Source: Polaribacter sp.
GTDB lineage: Bacteria; Bacteroidota; Bacteroidia; Flavobacteriales; Flavobacteriaceae
Direction: 5' to 3'
DNA: 64,000 nucleotides
NCBI RefSeq assembly: GCF_024639685.1
Contig: NZ_JAHEHX010000021.1
Span: forward strand, 248,001-312,000
A program made the translations under genes and the position numbers. Positions 18,200 through 26,417 of the stretch are shown piece after piece. Each line of letters begins with the position of its first letter. Position 1 is the first letter of the stretch. The notes under the pieces were generated by a model, which saw nothing but the letters and a program-made list of their open reading frames with translations, was not told the origin of the DNA and made no database searches.

Positions 18200-21100
18200 A
18201 TGTACTTAATTTTTGATACTGAAACTACAGGGTTACCAAAAAGTTGGAATGCCCCTATTACAGATACAGATAATTGGCCAAGATGTATACAAATTGCTTG
18301 GCAGTTGCATGATGAAATGGGTAATGTTTTAGAGCATAATGATTTTTTAATTAAACCTAATGGGTTTAACATTCCTTATGATGCAGAAAGAATTCACGGG
18401 ATTTCTACAGAATTAGCAGAAAAAGAAGGAATTTCCTTAGAGGAGGGTTTGCAGTTATTTAATGAGGTTTTACAGAAAACCACATTTGTTGTTGGTCAAA
18501 ATGTAGAGTTCGATTTAAATATTATGGGTTGCGAATTCCATAGACGAGCAACAGAAACAACTTTAAATAAGTTGCCTGTCTTAGATACTTGTACAGAAAA
18601 GACAGCATTACTTTGTCAAATTCCAGGTGGTAGAGGAGGTAAATTTAAACTTCCTACGCTAACAGAGTTACACAAATATTTATTTGGAATTGATTTTACA
18701 GAGGCACATAATGCAACTGCAGATGTAGAGGCTACAACTCGTTGTTTCTTAGAATTAATTAGAATTAGAGAATTTACGAAAGAACAACTAGACGTAGATT
18801 CAGATTACTTTAAAAACTTTTCTGAAGCAAATCCAAAACCAATTCAATTAATTGGTTTAAAACACATCAACTTAAAAAAAGAAAGTGATAAAATTAGGAG
18901 AAAGCTAGAGAAACAAAAAGATTCGGCATCAACCTTGTCTACCTCTGAAGGCCTTTTAGAATTAAAAGATGTTTCTTTCGCACACTTACACAATCATACA
19001 CAATTCTCTGTACTACAATCTACCATGCAAATTGGTAATATTGTAGCTGCAGCTGCAAAAGACAATATGCCTGCTGTTGCAATGACAGACACTGCAAACA
19101 TGATGGCCTCATTTCATTTTGTTAGTGCTGTTTTAAGTCATAATAAAACTGCAGACACACCAATGAAGCCAATTATTGGGTGCGAATTTAATATTTGTGA
19201 AGATCATAAAAACAAATCTCAAAAAGACAATGGTTACCAAGTAGTTTTACTAGCTAAAAACAAAAATGGCTATCATAATTTAGCTAAAATGTCTTCTATC
19301 GCTTTTGTTGATGGCTTTTATTATGTACCAAGAATTGATAAAGAAATCATCAAAAAATATAAGGAAGATATTATTGTTTTAACAGGTAACTTGTATGGAG
19401 AAGTACCAAGTAAAATTCTAAATCTTGGTGAAAAACAGGCTGAAGAAGCTTTACTTTGGTGGAAAGAAGAATTTAAAGATGATTTTTACATTGAGTTAAT
19501 GAGGCATAATCAACAAGATGAAACTATCGTAAATGAAACTTTATTAAAATTCTCTAAAAACCACAAAATAAAAATTGTTGCAACTAACAACACCTTTTAT
19601 TTAGAAAAAAAAGACGCCAATGCACATGACATTCTATTATGTGTTAAAGATGGTGAAAAACAAGCTACTCCAAAGGGAAAAGGACGAGGTTACAGATATG
19701 GCTTGCCTAACGAAGAATATTACTTTAAGTCAACAGAAGAGATGAAAACGCTTTTTGCAGATTTGCCAGAAGCAATTATCAATATTCAAGAAGTTGTAGA
19801 TAAGATAGAAATATTCACGTTAGCTAGAGATGTTTTATTACCAGCTTTCGATATTCCTGAGGAATTTAAAGATGTAAAAGATGACGAAGACGGAGGAAAA
19901 AGAGGGGAAAATAATTTCTTAAAACACTTAACTTTTGAAGGTGCTAAAATTAGATATGGAGAAATTGCTCCAGAAATTAAAGAACGTTTAGATTTTGAAT
20001 TAGAAGTAATTGAAAAAACAGGGTACCCTGGTTATTTTTTAATTGTAGAAGATTTTATCAGGGAAGCCAGGAAAATGGATGTTGCAGTAGGTCCTGGTCG
20101 TGGTTCTGCAGCTGGTTCTGTAGTTGCTTATTGCCTTTGGATTACAAACATAGATCCGATTAAATACGATTTACTTTTTGAGCGTTTCTTAAATCCTGAG
20201 CGTGTTTCCATGCCAGATATCGATATCGATTTTGATGACGAAGGTCGAGGGAGAGTTATGGATTATGTAATTCAAAAATATGGCGCTAACCAAGTTGCAC
20301 AAATTATTACCTATGGTACTATGGCTGCAAAATCTTCTATAAGAGATACGGCTAGAGTACTAGACTTACCTCTTTTTGAAGCAGACCGAATTGCAAAATT
20401 AATTCCTGGTGTTAAGCTTAAAAATATTTTTGGTGAAGATGCAAAAAGTAAAGGTAAAATTGCAGGATTAAGGGCTGAGGAGAAGGTAATGGTAGAGGAA
20501 CTTCAAAAGCTTGCATTAGGTGCTGACTTAGCCTCAGAAACCGTAAACAAAGCGACTATCTTAGAGGGTTCTGTTAGAAATACGGGAATACATGCATGTG
20601 GTGTTATTATTACTCCTAGCGACATTACCAATTACGTTCCTGTTGCTTTAGCAAAGGATTCTGATATGTATGTTACTCAATTTGACAACTCTGTAGTAGA
20701 ATCTGCAGGTTTGTTAAAAATGGATTTCTTAGGATTAAAAACACTAACTTTAATTAAGGACACTGTAAAAATTGTAAAAGCAAAACACAATGTTGATTTA
20801 GATCCTGAGAATTTTCCTTTAGATGATGAAAAAACATACGAGCTCTTTCAAAGAGGAGAAACTGTTGGTATTTTTCAGTATGAATCTCCAGGAATGCAAA
20901 AACACATGCGTTCTTTAAAACCAACTGTTTTTGCTGATTTAATTGCAATGAATGCTTTGTACAGACCTGGACCAATGGAATATATTCCGAGCTTTATTAA
21001 CAGAAAGCACGGAACGGAAGATATTGAGTACGATTTGCCGGCAATGGAAGAGTATTTGGCAGAAACTTACGGAATTACAGTTTACCAAGAACAGGTAATG

Positions 21101-22537
21101 TTACTCTCGCAAAAACTGGCAGATTTCACCAAAGGTGAAGCCGATGTTTTACGTAAAGCAATGGGTAAAAAGCAAATAGCGGTTCTTGACAAAATGAAAC
21201 CAAAATTCATTGAGCAAGCAGGTAAAAATGGTCATGATGAAGAAAAACTAGAAAAAATATGGAAAGATTGGGAAGCCTTTGCAAGTTATGCCTTTAACAA
21301 ATCTCACTCTACTTGTTATGCCTGGATTGCTTATCAAACTGCTTATTTAAAAGCACATTATCCTGCAGAATATATGGCTTCTGTACTTTCTAACAATATG
21401 AAAGATATTAAAGCTGTTTCTTTCTTTATGGAAGAATGTAAACGAATGGGATTAGAGGTTTTAGGACCAGATATTAATGAATCTTATTTAAAATTTTCAG
21501 TAAATCAAGAAGGTGCTGTTCGTTTTGGAATGGCTGCTGTTAAAGGTGTTGGTGCTGCAGCTGTAAGAGCTATTATTGCAGAACGTAAAGAAAATGGTAA
21601 TTACACTTCTATTTTTGATTTAGCAAAACGTGTAGATTTAAGAGCTGCCAATAAAAAATCTTTTGATAGTTTAATTAAAGCAGGTGCTTTTGATTCTTTT
21701 TCTGATACACATAGAGCACAATATTTTGCTACAGATGAAAAAGGAATTACCTTTTTAGAAAGAGTTATGAAATTTGGTAGCAAATACCAAGAAAATGAGA
21801 ATTCTGCACAGGTTTCTATGTTTGGTGAAACCTCTACAGTTCAGTTTCCTGAACCAGATATTCCTGAATGTGAAACTTGGGGAACAATGGAACTTTTATC
21901 ACAAGAAAAAGAAGTCATTGGTATTTATATTTCTGCACATCCTTTAGATGATTTTAAAAACGAAATGATTTTTTGCAACGCAAGATTAAGAGATTTTAAA
22001 GGAGATCTGAAAGAGATTGTAGGGAACAACTTGTCATTTGCAGGTATTATAACAGAGGTACAACATAGAGTATCTAAAGCAGGAAAAGGCTGGGCCTCTT
22101 TTTTTATTGAAGATTATGGAGACAATCATGAATTTAGAGTATTTGGTGAAGATTACCTTAAGTTTAAACATTTCTTAGTACCAAATTCTTTTTTATTTGT
22201 GAGAGCTACCATCCAAGCTGGCTGGACAAATAAAGAGGGTGTAGAAGGTGAACCTCGGATAAAGTTTACAGAGTTTAAACTACTCCATGATATTATGGAC
22301 ACGCTTTGTAAAAAAATAACCATTAAAATGTCTATCAATGATGTAAGTGAAGAAAATATTTTAAATCTAGAAAGTATTCTTAGAAATAATAATGGAAAAC
22401 AAAATTTACACTTTACTATTTGGGATGCTCAAGAAAAAATTGAACTTAGTTTACCGAGTAGAAATACAAAAATTAAGATTTCCTCAACACTTTTAGCAAA
22501 TCTAGATCAGCAACATATTAGATATAAACTGAATTAA
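18200..22537 (+). CDS. dnaE: DNA polymerase III subunit alpha with fused N-terminal proofreading exonuclease
   Basis: 1445 residues. Residues 1-190 form a DEDDh exonuclease: DTETTGLP (residues 6-13), VGQNVEFDLNIM (about 98) and HNATADVEATTR (about 172). The PHP domain starts near residue 260 (AHLHNHTQFSVLQS). The polymerase core has GPGRGSAAGSVVAY near 630 and the catalytic PDIDIDFDDEGRGRV near 671, followed by helix-hairpin-helix and OB-fold regions. It is the replicative polymerase; proofreading is built into the same chain, whereas E. coli uses separate DnaQ. Such DnaE fusions are known in Bacteroidota. It is a single gene with no obvious operon partners. Confidence 0.96.
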   Translation: MYLIFDTETTGLPKSWNAPITDTDNWPRCIQIAWQLHDEMGNVLEHNDFLIKPNGFNIPYDAERIHGISTELAEKEGISLEEGLQLFNEVLQKTTFVVGQNVEFDLNIMGCEFHRRATETTLNKLPVLDTCTEKTALLCQIPGGRGGKFKLPTLTELHKYLFGIDFTEAHNATADVEATTRCFLELIRIREFTKEQLDVDSDYFKNFSEANPKPIQLIGLKHINLKKESDKIRRKLEKQKDSASTLSTSEGLLELKDVSFAHLHNHTQFSVLQSTMQIGNIVAAAAKDNMPAVAMTDTANMMASFHFVSAVLSHNKTADTPMKPIIGCEFNICEDHKNKSQKDNGYQVVLLAKNKNGYHNLAKMSSIAFVDGFYYVPRIDKEIIKKYKEDIIVLTGNLYGEVPSKILNLGEKQAEEALLWWKEEFKDDFYIELMRHNQQDETIVNETLLKFSKNHKIKIVATNNTFYLEKKDANAHDILLCVKDGEKQATPKGKGRGYRYGLPNEEYYFKSTEEMKTLFADLPEAIINIQEVVDKIEIFTLARDVLLPAFDIPEEFKDVKDDEDGGKRGENNFLKHLTFEGAKIRYGEIAPEIKERLDFELEVIEKTGYPGYFLIVEDFIREARKMDVAVGPGRGSAAGSVVAYCLWITNIDPIKYDLLFERFLNPERVSMPDIDIDFDDEGRGRVMDYVIQKYGANQVAQIITYGTMAAKSSIRDTARVLDLPLFEADRIAKLIPGVKLKNIFGEDAKSKGKIAGLRAEEKVMVEELQKLALGADLASETVNKATILEGSVRNTGIHACGVIITPSDITNYVPVALAKDSDMYVTQFDNSVVESAGLLKMDFLGLKTLTLIKDTVKIVKAKHNVDLDPENFPLDDEKTYELFQRGETVGIFQYESPGMQKHMRSLKPTVFADLIAMNALYRPGPMEYIPSFINRKHGTEDIEYDLPAMEEYLAETYGITVYQEQVMLLSQKLADFTKGEADVLRKAMGKKQIAVLDKMKPKFIEQAGKNGHDEEKLEKIWKDWEAFASYAFNKSHSTCYAWIAYQTAYLKAHYPAEYMASVLSNNMKDIKAVSFFMEECKRMGLEVLGPDINESYLKFSVNQEGAVRFGMAAVKGVGAAAVRAIIAERKENGNYTSIFDLAKRVDLRAANKKSFDSLIKAGAFDSFSDTHRAQYFATDEKGITFLERVMKFGSKYQENENSAQVSMFGETSTVQFPEPDIPECETWGTMELLSQEKEVIGIYISAHPLDDFKNEMIFCNARLRDFKGDLKEIVGNNLSFAGIITEVQHRVSKAGKGWASFFIEDYGDNHEFRVFGEDYLKFKHFLVPNSFLFVRATIQAGWTNKEGVEGEPRIKFTEFKLLHDIMDTLCKKITIKMSINDVSEENILNLESILRNNNGKQNLHFTIWDAQEKIELSLPSRNTKIKISSTLLANLDQQHIRYKLN

Positions 22538-22663
22538 AATACGAAATCCAATAACTAAACCTCTATTTTTTGTGATCTCGTTATAAAATGCTGATTTTTT
22601 TATGAATCCCTGATTTTTGTTTTTATTAACATTTAAAAAACAAACAGTGACCCTATTATTTTA

Positions 22664-22671
22664 TAGTTTTG
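22664..22671 (+). promoter_or_regulatory. -7 box (TAGTTTTG) of the sugar-lactone-oxidase-like gene
   Basis: TAnnTTTG match 20 bp upstream of the ATG at 22692. Confidence 0.5.
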
Positions 22672-22691
22672 TTTAACAAAATAAAAAAATA

Positions 22692-24020
22692 ATGAAACAA
22701 AATAAAAATGGAACTTGGGTTAGTTGGAATGAAAATTTAAAACACAACTACAAAACGATGTATAGCATTACTAAAGAAGAAGAACTTCAAGAAGTAATCG
22801 CTAACAGTGAAAAGATTCGTTTTTTTGGTAGCAAACAATCTTCAGCAGATATCGCTACAGGTTCAGACGCAATAATAAACATGACTACCTATAATAAAAT
22901 TGTTTCTTATGATTATACAAAGAAAACAATTACTGTTCAATCTGGTCTTCTTTTAAGTGATCTTCTTGAAGCTATAGAATCTGTAGGTTGGTGCATTCCT
23001 TGTTTACCGGATATTAATACTATAACAATTGGAGGAGCTTTAGCAACAGGAACTCATGGTACAAGCGGAAAGCTTTTATCTGAATATATGAGTGAGTGTA
23101 ACTTAATCCTTGCGGATGGGAGTTTAAAAACAATTACAGAAGATGATGAAGATCTAATAAACGCTGTAAGAGTCTCTTTAGGAATGTTGGGAGTTATGTC
23201 TACCATTACATTTCAATGCGAGCCAATATATACTTTACATGTAAAGGAAAAACCAGAAAGTGATAGCGAATGGTTACCAAAAATAAAAAGTAGGTTAAAG
23301 GAACATGACTTCTTAAGAATATTATGGCTTCCTCACACCAATAAAGGCTATGTGATTACTGGAGATAAAATAGATGCCAATACAGAAGTAATCGAAAATA
23401 AAGGTCCAAAATATTTAAAACATAGAAGGAATGCTTCAAAAATATTATACAAATACTCTCACAAGTTTCCATGGATTACAGCAATAGCAAATAAAATATT
23501 AGCTAAAGCTTTTTTTAGTTCAAAAAAAGAACACAAAGGCAGTTTGTACCAAGCAACAGTAACCAAATCTAGAGGATCTACTCTAGAATTGGCAGAATGG
23601 ACCATTGGTTTAGATAAATTCCCACAAGTATTTGAGGAGATTAAAAGCGAAATTAATAAATGGAGTAATAAATCATTCATTCATATTCCTATGGATGTAA
23701 GATTTGTTTATAAAGATAAAAGTTGGTTAAGCTACGCATATGGACAAGATACAGTAACCATGGGCTGTGTTTCTAGAAATGCTGCAACTGCAGATACTTA
23801 TGAAGCCTTTAAAAGTGTAGAAAAGATTTTCTTAAAACATGGAGGTAGACCTCATTGGGGAAAACGATTTGCTGCTAAAGATGCAAAATTATCAAAAGTA
23901 TATCCAAAATGGGAAAACTTTAAAGAACTTAGAAATCAATTAGATCCGACTAATAAGTTTTTAAATCCATATTTAACAGAACTGGTTAATGCTAAAGCTT
24001 TAGTGTATGAAAATGCCTAA
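22692..24020 (+). CDS. FAD-binding oxidoreductase, aldonolactone/alditol oxidase (ALO) family
   Basis: 442 residues. The N-terminal FAD-binding domain (PCMH type) has RFFGSKQSSADIATGSDAII and IGGALATGTHGTSGK; the C-terminal ALO domain ends with the HWGKRF motif near residue 387 that defines gulonolactone, arabinonolactone and alditol oxidases. Family enzymes oxidise sugar lactones or polyols using O2 or another acceptor; the substrate is not readable here. No signal peptide, so probably cytoplasmic. It overlaps the following HAD phosphatase gene by 14 bp, which suggests a shared pathway such as polyol-phosphate or sugar breakdown (inference). Confidence 0.87.
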   Translation: MKQNKNGTWVSWNENLKHNYKTMYSITKEEELQEVIANSEKIRFFGSKQSSADIATGSDAIINMTTYNKIVSYDYTKKTITVQSGLLLSDLLEAIESVGWCIPCLPDINTITIGGALATGTHGTSGKLLSEYMSECNLILADGSLKTITEDDEDLINAVRVSLGMLGVMSTITFQCEPIYTLHVKEKPESDSEWLPKIKSRLKEHDFLRILWLPHTNKGYVITGDKIDANTEVIENKGPKYLKHRRNASKILYKYSHKFPWITAIANKILAKAFFSSKKEHKGSLYQATVTKSRGSTLELAEWTIGLDKFPQVFEEIKSEINKWSNKSFIHIPMDVRFVYKDKSWLSYAYGQDTVTMGCVSRNAATADTYEAFKSVEKIFLKHGGRPHWGKRFAAKDAKLSKVYPKWENFKELRNQLDPTNKFLNPYLTELVNAKALVYENA

Positions 24021-24666
24021 AGGTTTTTTGTTTGACTTTGATGGGGTTGTTGTAAATAGCTTTAAAAGTCATCATGCTGCTTGGGCATCTGCCTTTTACG
24101 AATTATTTAAAAGAGAAATACCGCAATTTCCATTGGAAATGGCAGGTAAATCTCCAATGAGGATTGCAAACTACTATTGTAGTACGATTGACAGAGAAGA
24201 CTACACAAAAAAACTTTACGATTTAAAAGATCTTCATTTAGACAAACATTTTATAACCCCTAGATTATTGCCAGGAATTTTAGAAATCACCTCATTTTTA
24301 AGAACAGAAAATATTCCATATGGAATAGCTAGTAATGCAACTAAACAATTTCTTAAAAATAGTGTTACTGCACTAAATTTAAGTTTTACAAAGGTATTTG
24401 GAGTAGAAGATTATGAACATCCAAAACCAGCACCAGAAGCTTATATTACATTAGCAAAAGCAATAGGTTTTACAGCTAAAGATTTTAAAGAACTTTGGGT
24501 TTTTGAAGATAGCTTAACTGGAATTACTGCGGCTAAATCTGCAGGAATGAACCCTATAGGTATTCTTACACAATATAGTGAAGAGGCATTATCAAAGGCT
24601 GGAAGTAGTCTTGTTTTTCAAACAATATTGGAAGCGTATCATTATCTTATAAAAACTAACCCGTAA
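24007..24666 (+). CDS. HAD superfamily phosphatase, beta-phosphoglucomutase-like
   Basis: 219 residues. Motif I is FDFDGVVVNS (nucleophile D10, acid/base D12), motif II GIASNATK, motif III KPAPEAY, motif IV VFEDSLTGITAAKSAGM, with an alpha-helical cap between I and II. This is the subfamily of beta-phosphoglucomutase, sugar-phosphate phosphatases and phosphoglycolate phosphatase. Two in-frame ATGs (24007, 24013) both overlap the oxidase gene upstream. It converges on gldA, the two coding ends overlapping by 11 bp. Confidence 0.87.
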   Translation: MKMPKGFLFDFDGVVVNSFKSHHAAWASAFYELFKREIPQFPLEMAGKSPMRIANYYCSTIDREDYTKKLYDLKDLHLDKHFITPRLLPGILEITSFLRTENIPYGIASNATKQFLKNSVTALNLSFTKVFGVEDYEHPKPAPEAYITLAKAIGFTAKDFKELWVFEDSLTGITAAKSAGMNPIGILTQYSEEALSKAGSSLVFQTILEAYHYLIKTNP

Positions 24667-25546
24667 TTTCTCTAAATAATGTTTCTAAATTTTTTTGTTG
24701 AGTAGATAATTCTAGAATTTTAAGCTCTTTCTCTTTAGCAAAGTCAAAAAGTTTAGGTCTCATATCTTCTTTGGCATCAAAAGTAAGAATCCAAGATTCA
24801 TTTTCTTTTTGAATAGAAGTAAGATTAAAAAGCGGTTTAAAATCATTGTCAGAAATTATTTTATCGAACAATACTACAATAACTTGTAAGTTACTATTTT
24901 TGAGAATACTTAATGATTGATCTTTAAGTATTCTCCCTTTTTTAATGATAAGTACTCTATCGCAAATTGCCTCTACTTCTTGCATAATGTGAGTAGATAA
25001 TAGTACTGTTTTCTGTTTACCTAAATCTTTAATCAATTTTCTAATTTCAACCAATTGATTCGGATCTAAACCAGTAGTTGGTTCATCTAAAATTAAGACT
25101 GATGGATTGTGTAAGATAGCTGCTGCAATGCCAACTCTCTGCTGATATCCTTTAGAAAGTTGGTATATCTTTTTATGGGCTTCATCTGTTAACCCAACTT
25201 TTTCTATACAGCTTTCAATTTGTTTTTTATCAACCTTAAAAATTTGGGCTCTAAATTGTAAATATTCTCTTACATACATTTCTGCATATAAAGGATTGTG
25301 TTCTGGCAAATAACCTATGGTTTTCTGAGCCTCAATTGGGTTTTGTAGCACATCTATTTCATCAACCAAAACATCACCAAAATTTGGTGTTATAAAACCT
25401 GTTAAGATTTTCATCATGGTAGATTTACCTGCACCGTTTGGACCTAAAAAGCCAATAATTTCTCCTTTCTTGGCTGAAAAAGAAATGCCATTTAAAGCTT
25501 TTTGCTCTTTATATAATTTAGAAACTGATGTTACTTGTATAGACAT
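24656..25546 (-). CDS. gldA: ABC transporter ATP-binding protein GldA (gliding motility)
   Basis: 296 residues. Walker A GPNGAGKST near residue 35, ABC signature LSKGYQQRVGIAAAI, Walker B VLILDEPTTGLD and the switch STHIMQEVEAICD are intact. The sequence MSIQVTSVSKLYKEQKALNG and C-terminal tail match GldA, the ATPase that works with membrane proteins GldF and GldG in gliding of Flavobacterium. GldF and GldG are not in the window; in many flavobacteria gldA is unlinked from gldFG. It lies 47 bp downstream of a membrane protein gene on the same strand. Confidence 0.85.
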   Translation of the reverse strand: MSIQVTSVSKLYKEQKALNGISFSAKKGEIIGFLGPNGAGKSTMMKILTGFITPNFGDVLVDEIDVLQNPIEAQKTIGYLPEHNPLYAEMYVREYLQFRAQIFKVDKKQIESCIEKVGLTDEAHKKIYQLSKGYQQRVGIAAAILHNPSVLILDEPTTGLDPNQLVEIRKLIKDLGKQKTVLLSTHIMQEVEAICDRVLIIKKGRILKDQSLSILKNSNLQVIVVLFDKIISDNDFKPLFNLTSIQKENESWILTFDAKEDMRPKLFDFAKEKELKILELSTQQKNLETLFREITG

Positions 25547-25593
25547 GATTTTCTTTTTGTTACACTAAAACTGTAAACGTAATAATATTACTT

Positions 25594-26355
25594 TTAGTTT
25601 TTGATTGCCAATCTTATTTTTCGAATATTTTTCATTCTTTGCCAAGCTTCTCTGTGCCTTTGTTTGTAAAACCATAAAGTACCTAAATCTAATAAAAAAT
25701 AAAACAAACTAATTCCACTTGGTGGATTTGCACTTGGTAAAAATGGCACTACATTCCAGGCTTTACTTGGCCAAAACCAACATTTATAATAGGTACCTAC
25801 CAACTCTAAAACAACTACAGATGCATACATGGTTAAGTAAAACAAACGCTCTTTTGATTTATTTCGTAAGATGAATAAAGTTGCAACTGTCATTACAAAA
25901 CCAAAAACATCATTCTTAAGTACCAAAAACAAGGTCGAATAAATAATGATAGCTATAATCAAAAAGGTTTCAATTTGTTTTCTTCTACCTTTTATTGATG
26001 CTGCTTTCGAAAAACACAAAACTGCTATGTATACAAATGCATGACCAAAAGGAATGTAATGTGGTACATTTTCTAATCTATAGGTATACATACCCAATAA
26101 AACAGAAAATAAATACTCACCAAAAAAACCAATAAGAACAGCAGAAACCATTTGTTCTTTTAATCTTGGTGTTACTTTAAAAAATGTAATAAAAAATACA
26201 ATGAGCATTAAAGCATTTGCATAAACCTGTGCGTTTTCAGTAATTTTTACAATGTAAAAACTATCTAAAAACAAGCCTACAACAAAAAAAAGATAAAGTA
26301 AACCTAACGTTTTAAAAGTTGTGTAAATAGGCGATTTTGATGCTAATAAACTCAT
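25594..26355 (-). CDS. Multi-pass membrane protein of unknown function
   Basis: 253 residues with about seven hydrophobic segments and no catalytic signature that I recognise. Notable polar stretches between helices are YRLENVPHYIPFGHAFVYI and KCWFWPSKAWNVVPFLPSAN, with two conserved-looking Pro/Trp clusters; the C-terminus is a basic cytoplasmic tail. It precedes gldA by 47 bp on the same strand and may be co-transcribed, but nothing shows a shared function. It starts at an ATG 15 bp from a terminator hairpin. I do not recognise the family. Confidence 0.7.
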   Translation of the reverse strand: MSLLASKSPIYTTFKTLGLLYLFFVVGLFLDSFYIVKITENAQVYANALMLIVFFITFFKVTPRLKEQMVSAVLIGFFGEYLFSVLLGMYTYRLENVPHYIPFGHAFVYIAVLCFSKAASIKGRRKQIETFLIIAIIIYSTLFLVLKNDVFGFVMTVATLFILRNKSKERLFYLTMYASVVVLELVGTYYKCWFWPSKAWNVVPFLPSANPPSGISLFYFLLDLGTLWFYKQRHREAWQRMKNIRKIRLAIKN

Positions 26356-26369
26356 TTAACAAAAATAAA

Positions 26370-26395
26370 AAAATGGCTCAAGAATGAGCCATTTT
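26370..26395 (-). terminator. Terminator after the outer-membrane beta-barrel gene
   Basis: 11-bp perfect stem (26370-26380 with 26385-26395), tetraloop, long T run on the minus strand; 23 bp beyond the stop of the beta-barrel gene. Confidence 0.85.
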
Positions 26396-26417
26396 ATATT
26401 TAAAGATTTTAGATGAA

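Noticed and set aside
20754-20975. Antisense frame inside dnaE
   Set aside because: Fully inside the polymerase core, with no promoter or family resemblance.
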